Assembly: GCA_945865705.1 (NCBI GenBank)
Contig: CAMBEY010000073.1
Coordinates: 1-11,380 of the forward strand
DNA from: Candidatus Sulfopaludibacter sp. SbA3
GTDB taxonomy: Bacteria > Acidobacteriota > Terriglobia > 2-12-FULL-54-10
DNA length: 11,380 nt
Direction: 5' to 3'
Shown here piece by piece: positions 1-7,992 of the stretch (position 1 is its first letter; every line of letters starts with the position of its first letter). The position numbers and the translations under genes are program-made. Below the pieces are notes generated by a model. The model was given only the letters and a program-made list of their open reading frames with translations, searched no databases and was not told the DNA's origin.

Positions 1-1200
1 GGTGCCGAGCCTGGTATCCGCCTTTGACTCCGCCAGCAGACGCATCGATGGAACATCCCCGGAGGCCGCCGCCAGCAAGAACGGAGTTGCGCCATCCACG
101 CTCACGTAGGCGCGACCGCCCTTGCGCAAACGCGCCGGAGGCAGTCCCATGCGGGCATTCGAGTCCGCTCCCTTGGCCAGCAATGCCTTTACCAGTCGCG
201 GCATGTTGGCGCCATCCAGCGGGCCAGCTTCTTCTTTTTTGGTGGTGGACTGCTGCTCCTGCTGCACGATCTGCGAGAAAAATCCCGCGCCCTTGCTCTC
301 CATCAGCGACTTAATCCCGTCGCGCAGCGCATAGTGGAGCGCGGTGATATCGCTGCCATCGCCGGCCTTAGAGTTGGGATCGGCGCCGCTTTCGAGCAGA
401 AACAGCGCCACGTCCTCATGTCCATTAGCGGTGGCCAGCAGCATGGTATTGCCGTCCTCCATGGTGGAGTGATTGACGTCCGCACCGCGCGCGACAAGCA
501 TTTTCGCACTGTCCAGATCACCCACCGAGGCCGCGAACATCAGCGGCGTAAATCCTCCGCGCGAGCTGATTTCGAGGGTTCCGTAATAAGTCTTGTAAAT
601 CTTGGGCGTGAAGCCATCAAGCATCTTCGATTGGGCGTTGATGTCCGCGCCTTTTTCGATGAGCAGGCGGGCGATATCGGGGTGGCCTTCGGCGATGGCC
701 CACATCAGCGCCGTCTGGCCACGGCGCGAGTCTTTTGCATTCACGTCCGCGTTACCATTCAGCAGCGCGGCCACTCCGTCGTTCAGTCCGATGCGCGCGC
801 AGGTCATCAGCGGAGTCTCGCCGGTCCACGTGGCTGAGTTGGCGTTGGCACCGGCTTCGGCAAGCTTGCGGACCATGCCCGCGTTTTGATTCAGGCAAGC
901 GATGGAAAGCGGCGCGATTCCGTAATCATTAGCGGCGTTCAAATCCGCGCCCGCGCCAATCAATATGTCCGCCATCTCCAGATCATCGCGGTGAACGGCC
1001 CAGGCCAGGGCCGTCGCGCCATCCGGCTGACGTTCATTGGCATTGGCTCCCGCCGCCAGCGCAGCGCGCACCTGTTCCCGCGTTCCCGCGCGCGCGGATT
1101 CCAGCAGCCCCAAATCAACGCTTGAAGCGGCGCTCAAATTGATGGCAAGCAGAGCGGCAAAAATTGCCGACGCCGCCGCAACCGTAAATTTTTCGTTCAT
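1..1200 (-). CDS. secreted ankyrin-repeat protein (partial, C-terminus off the window)
   Basis: The frame is open from an ATG at 1200 through base 1 (400 codons visible, no stop), so the C-terminal end lies outside the window. Three consecutive ATGs (1206, 1203, 1200) follow AGAGGG; the third has the best spacing (7 nt from GAGGG), so I chose 1200. Residues 1-25 are a Sec-type signal peptide (hydrophobic AIFAALLAINL, then SAA-SS). After it come ankyrin repeats with the usual 'G-TPL-A---G----V--LL--GAD-N' pattern: about 31-61, 62-94, 95-127, 128-161, 162-193, then a 22-residue break, then at least three more from 216, a Gln/Glu/Lys-rich linker (codons near 235-275), and further repeats up to the edge. 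Ankyrin repeats bind proteins and have no catalytic role of their own. It is the third gene after the cytochrome and the DUF1552 gene, so it is probably a periplasmic scaffold or partner for them (inference). No frameshift was seen. Confidence 0.9.
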   Translation of the reverse strand, partial: MNEKFTVAAASAIFAALLAINLSAASSVDLGLLESARAGTREQVRAALAAGANANERQPDGATALAWAVHRDDLEMADILIGAGADLNAANDYGIAPLSIACLNQNAGMVRKLAEAGANANSATWTGETPLMTCARIGLNDGVAALLNGNADVNAKDSRRGQTALMWAIAEGHPDIARLLIEKGADINAQSKMLDGFTPKIYKTYYGTLEISSRGGFTPLMFAASVGDLDSAKMLVARGADVNHSTMEDGNTMLLATANGHEDVALFLLESGADPNSKAGDGSDITALHYALRDGIKSLMESKGAGFFSQIVQQEQQSTTKKEEAGPLDGANMPRLVKALLAKGADSNARMGLPPARLRKGGRAYVSVDGATPFLLAAASGDVPSMRLLAESKADTRLGT

Positions 1201-1230
1201 CATCATGCCCTCTGAATCGCGATCCGCAAA

Positions 1231-1259
1231 GCAGATTCCTCGCTTCGCTCGGAATGACA
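1231..1259. repeat. short palindromic interspersed repeat ('HSERSEES' type)
   Basis: This 29-bp element contains the core TTCCTCGCTTCGCTCGGAA. ATTCC and GGAAT form a 5-bp outer stem, with an inner GC/GC pairing around TTC, so the element can fold as an imperfect hairpin on either strand. Read on the minus strand it encodes the peptide HSERSEES, which I recognise from many genomes as a spurious translation of a dispersed intergenic repeat. It sits in the 84-nt gap between the DUF1552 stop (1285) and the ankyrin start (1200). Only one copy is present in this window, so that it is dispersed rests on recognition and not on a count made here. Confidence 0.65.
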
Positions 1260-1284
1260 CCCATTACACTTTTTCAACAATCTG

Positions 1285-2619
1285 TTAAGACAGATCCACC
1301 GTGCCTTTGCTGTCGCCCAGCGTGTCAATGGGCGTGCCCACCACATCGAGCAAGGTGCGGTGCAGATTGGCGAACGGCGTATTCTTGGCGACCACGATGT
1401 GCCGGCCGCGATTCTTGAGCTTGCCTGATCCGCCGCCCACCACCAGCGTGGGCAGGGCCTGCTGCGTATGTAGATCGCCATCGCCCATGCCGCTGCCGTA
1501 GACAATCACGGAGTGATCGAGCAGCGAGCCATCGCCATCCGGCGTCGAGCGGAGCCGCTCCAACCCATAGGCAAACAGGCCCGCCTGGTGCGCGTTGATC
1601 TGGGCAGTCAGGTCCATGCGCTCCTGCAAGCCGCGGTTGTGGGAGAGCGAGTGGTGCGACTCATTGATGCCAATTTGCGGATAAGTCAGGTCGCTCTTCT
1701 CACGCGCCATCATGAAGGTTACGACGCGCGTCAAGTCGGTCTGCCAGGCGAGCGCCCATAGATCGAACATTAGTTTTGCGTGATCATCGTAGGCCGGGAT
1801 GCCGACGGGGCGATCCATGCGCGGCATTTCCTTCACGGTCGATTGCTCGGCCATCTGGATGCGTCGCTCAATGTCGCGGATGGCGTCGAGATACTGCGTG
1901 AGCTTCAACTGATCGTTGGGGCCAAGATCGCCGAGCAGCCGATTCACGTCGCGCGAAACGGAATCGAGCAGGCTGCGATTCTCCTGAATGCGCGCCAGTG
2001 CGCTGACCGGGTCCGTGGTGTCGCCATCGCCAAAGAGCCGCTCGAAGACCGCGCGCGGCTGATGCTCCACCGGCAAGGGCGTGGTGGGAGTTTTCCACGC
2101 AATGGTGTTGACATACGCCGCAGCATAGCCGGAGATCGCGCCCACCAGCTCGGCGGCGTTCTCAATCCCTAACTCCAGCGAAGCCAGTTGCGTCTGCTTG
2201 CCGAACTCGCGCGCCGCCACCTGATCCACGGAGATGCCGGTCTCCACGTCATGGTCGGACTTCTTGGGATCGACGCCGGTCAGCCACATGGCCGTGGCGC
2301 GCGGATGTCCGCCGCCCATGCCCTCAATGATGGGGCCGCCATCAAGGCCGCTGACCACTGTGAACTGGTCCTTGAAGGCTTCCAGCTTCTTCAAGACGGA
2401 CGGCATCTCAGTAATCGCGCCGACGTTCGACGGTGTCCACTGGTCCATCATGATCCCGTTGGGGACATAAACGTAGGCGAGCCGCGTTACCGGTTTGCCC
2501 GCCGTGTCCAGCGTCCCGGCAAAGGCGGGCACCATCGCGTCCATCACCGGCAGCGCCAGTGTGGCGCCCAGCCCGCGCAGGAAGGTTCTCCTTGGTATGG
2601 CTTTCTTGAAGATCATCAT
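1285..2619 (-). CDS. DUF1552 family protein, Tat-exported
   Basis: This 444-aa protein has a twin-arginine signal: R10-R11 in PRRTFLRG followed by the hydrophobic stretch LGATLALPVMDAMV, so it is probably exported folded. The body matches the DUF1552 family as I know it. Recognisable parts are VPNGIMMDQW near residue 53, a His-rich ESHHSLSH at about 320-327, and a C-terminal YGSGMGDGD followed by LPTLVVGGG (374-398). The related DUF1501 family is placed with alkaline-phosphatase-like folds; whether DUF1552 shares that fold or any activity is not shown here. The ATG at 2619 overlaps the cytochrome stop in ATGA, and an AGGAGGG ribosome site lies about 10 nt upstream inside that gene, which points to translational coupling. 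A second ATG directly follows (2616). Substrate and reaction are unknown. Confidence 0.9.
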   Translation of the reverse strand: MMIFKKAIPRRTFLRGLGATLALPVMDAMVPAFAGTLDTAGKPVTRLAYVYVPNGIMMDQWTPSNVGAITEMPSVLKKLEAFKDQFTVVSGLDGGPIIEGMGGGHPRATAMWLTGVDPKKSDHDVETGISVDQVAAREFGKQTQLASLELGIENAAELVGAISGYAAAYVNTIAWKTPTTPLPVEHQPRAVFERLFGDGDTTDPVSALARIQENRSLLDSVSRDVNRLLGDLGPNDQLKLTQYLDAIRDIERRIQMAEQSTVKEMPRMDRPVGIPAYDDHAKLMFDLWALAWQTDLTRVVTFMMAREKSDLTYPQIGINESHHSLSHNRGLQERMDLTAQINAHQAGLFAYGLERLRSTPDGDGSLLDHSVIVYGSGMGDGDLHTQQALPTLVVGGGSGKLKNRGRHIVVAKNTPFANLHRTLLDVVGTPIDTLGDSKGTVDLS

Positions 2620-5036
2620 GACTCTCGTGCCCTCCTCATTTGAAACGGCGCGCTCTTGACGATTCCTAAAATAATTTTCGACCAGCGGTAGTTGTTGGCC
2701 GCCGCATCGCGCACGATCTGGCGCACAACGGGGAAGTCATAGGATTCCAACCCACGGCCTAGCGCGTAGGTCAGCATCTTCTCCGTGGCGGTGGTGGCCA
2801 GTTGATCGGGACGATCCAGCAGCACCTTGCGCAGATCAGCAAGTCCTGCGAGCTTGCTGCCATCCGGCATTACGCCCGACGTATCGATGGCTACTCCCGC
2901 ATCGGTGGTTCGCAGGCCGCCGATGCCATTGAATTTCTCGAGCGCGAACCCGATCGGGTCCATCAGCTTGTGGCAGCTAGCGCAAGCCGGGTTGGCGCGA
3001 TGCTGTTCCATCTGCTGCCGCATGCTCATCAACTTCCCGGACTCATTCTTCTCTTTCAAGCCGGGCACCGCAGCGGGTGGCTCCGGCGGCGGCGTGCCAA
3101 TCAGGTTCTCCAATACCCATTTGCCACGCACCACGGGCGATGTGCGATTGGAGATGGAGGTAACAGTAAGAAAGCTGCCCTGCCCCAGCAACCCGCGTCG
3201 CGTATCGTCAGTAAGGGCGATGCGGCGAAACCGGCTCCCCACCACGCCGGGGATGCCGTAGTGCTCCGCGAGCCGCTGATTGACAAAGGTATAATCCGCG
3301 CGCAGAAGGTCCAGCAGCGAACGGTCCTCGCGCAGCAGGCTGGCGAAGAACATCTCGGTCTCCACGCGAAACGCCTCGCGCAGATTTTCGTCAAAATCGG
3401 GGTAAATATCCTTCGAGGGATCCACCGTCTTCAGGTTACGGAGATAAAGCCACTGGCCACCGAAATTCTGCACTAGTGAATTGGAGCGACTGTCCGCCAA
3501 CATGCGCCGAATCTGTTGATCGAGCGCCTGCGGCTCACGCAGCTTGCCGGTCTCAGCCGCCGCGAGCAGTTCATCATCCGGGATGCTGGACCACAGGAAG
3601 AATGACAAGCGCGAAGCTAGTTCGAGATCGGTGATGTTGTACGACTTGCCGGGCTTAGCGTCGAACGGGTCGCGCTCGATGCGAAACAAAAATTCCGGAG
3701 AGATGAGCAGACGGCGGACGCCCAGTTCGATGCCCGCCTCAAACCGGTCGCGATCTTTCGCGGCGGACTCGTTCTGGCCGGACAGCTTGCCGGCTTGCCG
3801 GAACAAGCCCATCAACTCATCCGTGTCAACGGTTGTCAGCGGCCTGCGGTAGGCAAGCCGACCCAGCCTGGTTAATATCTGCTGCGCACAAACCTCTTCC
3901 TCTACTTCCTGCCCCGGCCTGCACGAAAATATTTTTGCGCGGCTCGGCGTATCTCCCGGACCCTTAGCTTCCACCGGCCCGGTGATGGTCAGATTGGCGA
4001 CCGCCATGGTTGGTTCATCGCGAATGTTTTCCCGCGCCGCGAATTCGCTGGGGAAGGTAACGCCCAGGGCGTGCATTCCTGCCTTCACCGGAACCTGGAA
4101 TTCCAGCGGCGTGTCCGCGCTGCGTTCGTACTCGGATTGAATGGCGTCGGGAGAAATCGTATCCTGCGCGCCGATGCCATCGGCCAGGCCTTTATGATCC
4201 CCGCCCACGGTGAAAAGCTTCAGCCGCGCTCCATCGAGTCGCACATCCAGCGGGTGCGGCTCGGCGATGCCGCGCACTAAGAGCGTCTCGGTGCGCTGCA
4301 GCCTGATTTTGATTACGTAATCACCATCCAGCGGAAAGTAGTGCCGGACGGCAATCCCGCCACGTGAGCCAAATGGCAGGTCTTCACTGACGCGATCATC
4401 TTGCTTGTAATATTCAGAGACCTTGTAGGCGCCCACTTCGGAGTTGATGCCGGGATTGCCCACGGCTAGACGACTGATACGGCGCGCCGCGGAAAGATAT
4501 TTCTCCATCAGCAGCGGCGAGACGGTGAGCACATCGGCAATATTGTCGAAGCTGCCTCCGGCGTCATCCGCGGGCAGCAGAGAGTCATCCAAAATCTCCA
4601 GCGCCAGCAGGTCGCGGATGGTGTTGATGTACTCGGCGCGGTTGAGCCGATGAGCCGCCGAGCGGCGTCCAGGATTGGGCGCGGCGGCGGCGCTCTGATC
4701 CAAAGCAGTCTCCAGGTAGCGAGCCAATTCATCCCGGGCAGCGGGAGCGGGCTGCGGAACGCCCTGCGGCGGCATCTGCCCCGCTCGCAACTTTCTGATT
4801 ACTTTTTCCCAAACTGCCGGGTCCGCGCCCGGCATTCCCACGTCCGCCGTGTCCAGCATCAATTGCGCTGTCTTCAATTTTTCGTTGTGGCAGGTTACGC
4901 AGTAGCGGCTTAGTAACGTCCTGTGAGTGTCTGGGGAAGTTTCAGAGCCAACAGATGCCATCTCTTGGGCGAACGAGCCAAGCGGGCACACTACGATTGC
5001 GAACCATACAACTAGTTTACGTAGCTTCCAAAGCAT
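2616..5036 (-). CDS. multidomain c-type cytochrome (PSCyt1-like/DUF1587/1595/1592/1588/1585)
   Basis: An 806-aa exported protein. Residues 1-23 form a Sec signal peptide (LRKLVVWFAIVVCPLGSFAQ). An N-terminal cytochrome-like segment carries CVTCH (46-50) and GQMPPQG (86-92), whose Met is a plausible distal haem ligand. Then come DUF1587 (about 124-190, HRLNRAEYINTIRDLL), a beta-rich segment (about 220-355) that may bind carbohydrate, DUF1595 (about 385-445, LAYRRPLT), DUF1592 (about 440-595, LISPEFLFRIERDP and SRLSFFLWSSIPDDEL), DUF1588 (about 610-710, with a second haem motif CASCH at 685-689) and DUF1585 (about 730-803, TYALGRGLESYD). This is the standard full-length order. The frame stays open back to 5246, but the start at 5036 is preferred: it gives a signal peptide, AGAGGTGG lies about 11 nt upstream, and a strong promoter lies between 5138 and 5110, inside the longer frame. 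It is the first gene of a three-gene operon. A periplasmic or surface electron-transfer role is inferred; the substrate is unknown. Confidence 0.92.
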   Translation of the reverse strand: MLWKLRKLVVWFAIVVCPLGSFAQEMASVGSETSPDTHRTLLSRYCVTCHNEKLKTAQLMLDTADVGMPGADPAVWEKVIRKLRAGQMPPQGVPQPAPAARDELARYLETALDQSAAAAPNPGRRSAAHRLNRAEYINTIRDLLALEILDDSLLPADDAGGSFDNIADVLTVSPLLMEKYLSAARRISRLAVGNPGINSEVGAYKVSEYYKQDDRVSEDLPFGSRGGIAVRHYFPLDGDYVIKIRLQRTETLLVRGIAEPHPLDVRLDGARLKLFTVGGDHKGLADGIGAQDTISPDAIQSEYERSADTPLEFQVPVKAGMHALGVTFPSEFAARENIRDEPTMAVANLTITGPVEAKGPGDTPSRAKIFSCRPGQEVEEEVCAQQILTRLGRLAYRRPLTTVDTDELMGLFRQAGKLSGQNESAAKDRDRFEAGIELGVRRLLISPEFLFRIERDPFDAKPGKSYNITDLELASRLSFFLWSSIPDDELLAAAETGKLREPQALDQQIRRMLADSRSNSLVQNFGGQWLYLRNLKTVDPSKDIYPDFDENLREAFRVETEMFFASLLREDRSLLDLLRADYTFVNQRLAEHYGIPGVVGSRFRRIALTDDTRRGLLGQGSFLTVTSISNRTSPVVRGKWVLENLIGTPPPEPPAAVPGLKEKNESGKLMSMRQQMEQHRANPACASCHKLMDPIGFALEKFNGIGGLRTTDAGVAIDTSGVMPDGSKLAGLADLRKVLLDRPDQLATTATEKMLTYALGRGLESYDFPVVRQIVRDAAANNYRWSKIILGIVKSAPFQMRRARES

Positions 5037-5109
5037 GCGGGCTTTGACCACCTCTCGCGCCGCTTCAGCCGTGCCTGGAGAAACGGACCAATCCCTTATT
5101 TGTGATTGA

Positions 5110-5138
5110 GTTATACCCCGGCTAGGAGTGGATGTCAA
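5110..5138 (-). promoter_or_regulatory. sigma70-type promoter for the cytochrome-DUF1552-ankyrin operon
   Basis: On the minus strand, TTGACA (5138-5133) is followed by a 17-bp spacer and TATAAC (5115-5110). This is a perfect -35 and a 5/6 -10 at the ideal distance. Transcription should begin near 5103, giving a leader of about 65 nt before the ATG at 5036. It lies just downstream of a candidate terminator for the amidohydrolase gene. No operator-like inverted repeat was seen next to it. Confidence 0.75.
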
Positions 5139-5155
5139 GCGGATTAAAATGGCCG

Positions 5156-5191
5156 AAAACAGCACTCGGTGCCGACCCTCTGAAGGCCGGC
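5156..5191 (-). terminator. candidate intrinsic terminator after the amidohydrolase gene
   Basis: Downstream of the TAA at 5202-5200 the minus strand can form two overlapping hairpins. One is GCCGGCC/GGTCGGC (5191-5171) with a 7-nt loop. The other is CGGCAC-CGA-GTGCTG (5174-5160, one G-T pair), followed at once by TTTT (5159-5156). The second hairpin with its T-run is the better terminator; the T-run is short. The position between a stop codon and the next promoter supports the call. Confidence 0.45.
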
Positions 5192-5199
5192 GAAATGAG

Positions 5200-6891
5200 T
5201 TAGAAGTTGGCTTCAGTCGCCTTGTACCTGTTGATGCCATCCACATAGGTTGCCAGCGGGTGGATTGCCGGAATCTCGGCTTCCGGGACGGTCATCAGGT
5301 CGGCGGAAAGGATGAGAAAATCGGCCAGTTTCCCGGCCTCGATTGAGCCTTTCACGGTCTCCTCGAAGGTCATGTAGGCATTGTTGACGGTAGCCATCCG
5401 CAAGGCCTCCGCCCTCGTTACCTTCTGGCCGAGACCGATAGGCCCGTAGCCGTGGGCGTGCCGCGACACATAGAAGTAGATCGCCAAAAATGGGTTGTTA
5501 TCCGGGCCGGGCCAGTCGCTGCCGCTGGAGACGATCAGGCCGTGATCCAGCCACTCCCGCACCGGCACGGCGCGCTCGGCGCGGGCCTTTCCCCACCGCT
5601 CCATCATTCCCGCGGCACCCTCGTTTGGCTGGATCTGCGCCGAGATGAGCACGCCTAGTTTCTTCATGCGCTCCATCTGATCGGGATGCGACAGCGCGGC
5701 GTGCTCCACGATCCAGCGTTTGTCACGAATCGAACTTTCCCGGTCGGCGGCCTCGTAGAAGTCCAGCACCAGGTCCAGCGCCTTGTCGCCATCGACGTGC
5801 GGGGAAGGCCGCCAGCCATGGCGATTGGCGATCAAGATGGCCTCCTTGTACTTCTCCATATCCACGTTAGGCGCGCCGGTATTGCCCGGCTGATTCGTCA
5901 GTGACTCGCGCAGCATGGTGCCGGGATTGAATTCCGCGATGCCATCGAGGCGCAGCCAGTGATCGCCGAAGCCGGTTCCTACGCCCCAGGGGGCCAGCAT
6001 TTTCTCCACGTCGGGGGCATCGTCGGGATTTACTTCCAAACCCATACTCACTCGCTGAATCAGTTTGCCTTCGCGCCATAACTCATAGTAGGCCCGCATA
6101 GCATCAGGAGTGAGTTGTAAGTCACGAACGCTAGTGAGTCCTCGAGCAAGCTGCTTCTTCTGTACGGCGGTGATCAGTGACTTCTTCTCATCGATCGTGA
6201 GCTTGCCGACATTGGAGGTAGGGCCGATCACTGAGTACGGCGAGCCTTGCAGCGTTCCCAGAGGCTCGCCCGCGGCATCCCTGGGAATCGCAGCGCGCCC
6301 CAGCGTCTGCGTATTGCGAGTCACTCCCAGTTTGATGAAGGCGGCGGTATTCAGGTAGGCCAGCCCGCGAGCCTGATAGACCACCACTGGATTGTTGGGC
6401 GCGGCCTGATCCAGATCCACTCGAGTTGGAGGCTTTTTTTCCGCCAGATCATTCGGAGTCCAACCCACCTGGCCATAGATTACGCTGCCTGCGGGCGCTG
6501 TTTTAGCGGCCTCTGCAATGCGGCGCTGCATCTCGGCAATGGACTTCACGCCCGCCATTGGGATGCCCCGCTGCATGACCAGTCCGGCGTGATACTGATG
6601 ATTGTGATTGTCCATCATGCCGGGAATGACGGTATGGCCTTTCAGGTCCGTCTGCCGCGTCCCTGCCTGAGCTAGTGCCCGTATCGCCGCGTTGTCGCCG
6701 ACCGCAAGGAACCGTCCATCCCGCACCGCGAACGCCTGCTGAATGCTGAAGCCGGCATCGACAGTAACTACTTTCCCGTTATAGAATATTTCGTCCGGAG
6801 CCTGCGCAAGTGACTGCTGGCCACTCACAACCATTAGCATGGCCGCAACAAATATCAATGACTCAATAAGTTTATTGCAGCCCTTCGCCAT
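5200..6891 (-). CDS. secreted metal-dependent amidohydrolase (YtcJ-like, amidohydrolase 3)
   Basis: This 563-aa protein has a signal peptide (residues 1 to about 30, hydrophobic LIFVAAMLMVVSG ending SLAQA). The fold is that of the YtcJ-type amidohydrolases. It has an N-terminal beta-sandwich strand IFYNGKVVTVDAGF (35-48), the metal motif H96-N97-H98 in GMMDNHNHQYHAG, H365 in SPHVDGDKAL, H397 in IVEHAAL, and the catalytic or metal Asp D459 in SSGSDWPG. The C-terminal segment ends GSIEAGKLADFLILS, which closes the composite beta-domain. The expected catalytic landmarks are all present, so it is probably an active hydrolase of C-N or similar bonds; the substrate cannot be told. It starts at ATG 6891 after a G-rich ribosome site (GGGGGTGA), 26 nt downstream of the beta-lactamase-like gene, so the two are probably co-transcribed. 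Family members are more often cytoplasmic; the signal peptide here puts it in the periplasm. Confidence 0.9.
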   Translation of the reverse strand: MAKGCNKLIESLIFVAAMLMVVSGQQSLAQAPDEIFYNGKVVTVDAGFSIQQAFAVRDGRFLAVGDNAAIRALAQAGTRQTDLKGHTVIPGMMDNHNHQYHAGLVMQRGIPMAGVKSIAEMQRRIAEAAKTAPAGSVIYGQVGWTPNDLAEKKPPTRVDLDQAAPNNPVVVYQARGLAYLNTAAFIKLGVTRNTQTLGRAAIPRDAAGEPLGTLQGSPYSVIGPTSNVGKLTIDEKKSLITAVQKKQLARGLTSVRDLQLTPDAMRAYYELWREGKLIQRVSMGLEVNPDDAPDVEKMLAPWGVGTGFGDHWLRLDGIAEFNPGTMLRESLTNQPGNTGAPNVDMEKYKEAILIANRHGWRPSPHVDGDKALDLVLDFYEAADRESSIRDKRWIVEHAALSHPDQMERMKKLGVLISAQIQPNEGAAGMMERWGKARAERAVPVREWLDHGLIVSSGSDWPGPDNNPFLAIYFYVSRHAHGYGPIGLGQKVTRAEALRMATVNNAYMTFEETVKGSIEAGKLADFLILSADLMTVPEAEIPAIHPLATYVDGINRYKATEANF

Positions 6892-6917
6892 AAGTCACCC
6901 CCACTCACTCGCTATAA

Positions 6918-7844
6918 CTAATATTTCTTCCGATCCTGCTCCAGTTGCTCACGAAACCGCTTCTCGTACTCCACTACATACGCCGGCAAACCCTTAGGGT
7001 CGATGAATGGATTAGGTTTCTCTCCCGCCTGCATACGTTTTAACTTTGCTTCTCGACCAAACGTAGTCGAGCGCAGCGCTAGGAACACTTCGCTCTTCAG
7101 GCTCTTCAGCACGCGGAAGGCTTTCTCGAAATCGTCGGCGATGGCGGGATACCTGGCATTCTTCACCAGCGGCGCGCGATCCCCAGCGATGGCCACCTGA
7201 CAGACGATCACTGCTTCGTACTTCTTCCCGTCTTCCTCCACCGTGGTGGTCCACGTGGTGCATCCGCGAGTGTGTCCGGGAGTGATATGCGCCGTTAGAA
7301 CCGTGCCGCCGAGCCGGAGCTGAAATCCATCATTGAATGTCTGATCGACTTTCACCGGGCGAAACATCTCCGTATCAGAACGGAAATCGCTCTTGCCGCC
7401 ATCGGCGAGCACGGGAGCATCACCGGCAGCGGTCAATAACTTTGCGCCGGTTGCCTCCTTCATCACCGAGAACCCCCCGACATGATCCGCGTGACCATGT
7501 GTACTGATGATGTACTTAATGTCACGCAACTTGAATCCCAACTTCTGCACATTCTCGCGGACCCATCCGCCGAACTCCTCGGCTCCAGTGTCCACCATGA
7601 CGTGCCCTTCCGGCGTGGTGATAAGCAACGAGCCATGATCGGAGAGTCCAACCCAATGAATATTGCCAATCATGCGGAATGGCTCGATCTGGGTATTGGG
7701 GCATTCTGACCCGCAAGTGGGAGCCGTCTGCGCAAACACTCCGGGAACACTGATCAGCAACAACAACAGCGACAAAACCATTGCGCCACAAATTGTATTT
7801 ATTCCCGATAGGAACTGCCTATTCAAGGTTTTTCGACATCGCAT
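6918..7844 (-). CDS. secreted subclass-B3-like metallo-beta-lactamase fold hydrolase
   Basis: A 308-aa protein with a long Sec signal (residues 1 to about 39, AMVLSLLLLLISVPGVFAQ). The body follows subclass B3 enzymes such as FEZ-1: FRMIGNIHWVGLSDHGSLLI, the first metal motif STHGHADH (H116, H118, D120, H121), and TPGHTRGCTTW (H191, equal to standard H196). It ends with a NPFIDPKG segment like that of B3 enzymes. Two usual active-site positions differ. Counting ungapped from H191, Q216 stands at the standard S221 and R258 at the standard H263 (in VFLALRSTTFG). Zn1 ligands are therefore complete while the Zn2 site lacks its C-terminal histidine. It could be a B3 active-site variant or a non-lactamase hydrolase. 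GGAGG lies 11 nt before the ATG. No strong promoter was found upstream. It is the first gene of a pair with the amidohydrolase. Confidence 0.88.
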   Translation of the reverse strand: MRCRKTLNRQFLSGINTICGAMVLSLLLLLISVPGVFAQTAPTCGSECPNTQIEPFRMIGNIHWVGLSDHGSLLITTPEGHVMVDTGAEEFGGWVRENVQKLGFKLRDIKYIISTHGHADHVGGFSVMKEATGAKLLTAAGDAPVLADGGKSDFRSDTEMFRPVKVDQTFNDGFQLRLGGTVLTAHITPGHTRGCTTWTTTVEEDGKKYEAVIVCQVAIAGDRAPLVKNARYPAIADDFEKAFRVLKSLKSEVFLALRSTTFGREAKLKRMQAGEKPNPFIDPKGLPAYVVEYEKRFREQLEQDRKKY

Positions 7845-7992
7845 TTTGATCTATTCCTCCCCTGACCTGCCCCGGGAAAACGTCCAGCTTGAAATAGGAT
7901 TGGGGGACAGGGTATCTTTTCTTGCTTCGATTGGTCTCGCTTCGATTGGCATTAGAATCCCAAGCTCGGTCAACGACAGTCCTTTCAGCGCT
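7845..7992. other. intergenic region between rluA-like and beta-lactamase-like genes
   Basis: These 148 bp hold the ribosome site of the beta-lactamase-like gene (GGAGG near 7856), a 15-bp tandem repeat and a GGGGGACAGGGTA block. A TTGACC and a TCTAAT occur on the minus strand but only about 11 bp apart, so I do not call a promoter. No terminator hairpin with a T-run was seen after the pseudouridine synthase stop. Confidence 0.5.
7920..7949. repeat. two tandem 15-bp repeats
   Basis: TCTTGCTTCGATTGG (7920-7934) is directly followed by TCTCGCTTCGATTGG (7935-7949), differing at one base. It is intergenic, so it is either a local duplication or a binding site in two copies one and a half helical turns apart. 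Confidence 0.7.

Noticed and set aside
334..837. 167-codon plus-strand open frame
   Set aside because: It is the exact antisense frame of the ankyrin gene, whose codons give regular repeats; the plus reading shows none.
1203..1505. 100-codon minus-strand frame ending in HSERSEES
   Set aside because: It is out of frame with DUF1552 for most of its length, and its end is only the translated palindromic repeat.
2802..3476. 224-codon plus-strand open frame
   Set aside because: It is antisense to the DUF1592/1588 part of the cytochrome gene and is low in recognisable domain content.
5037..5246. 70-residue N-terminal extension of the cytochrome gene
   Set aside because: It overlaps the end of the amidohydrolase gene, contains the terminator and promoter, and would bury the signal peptide.
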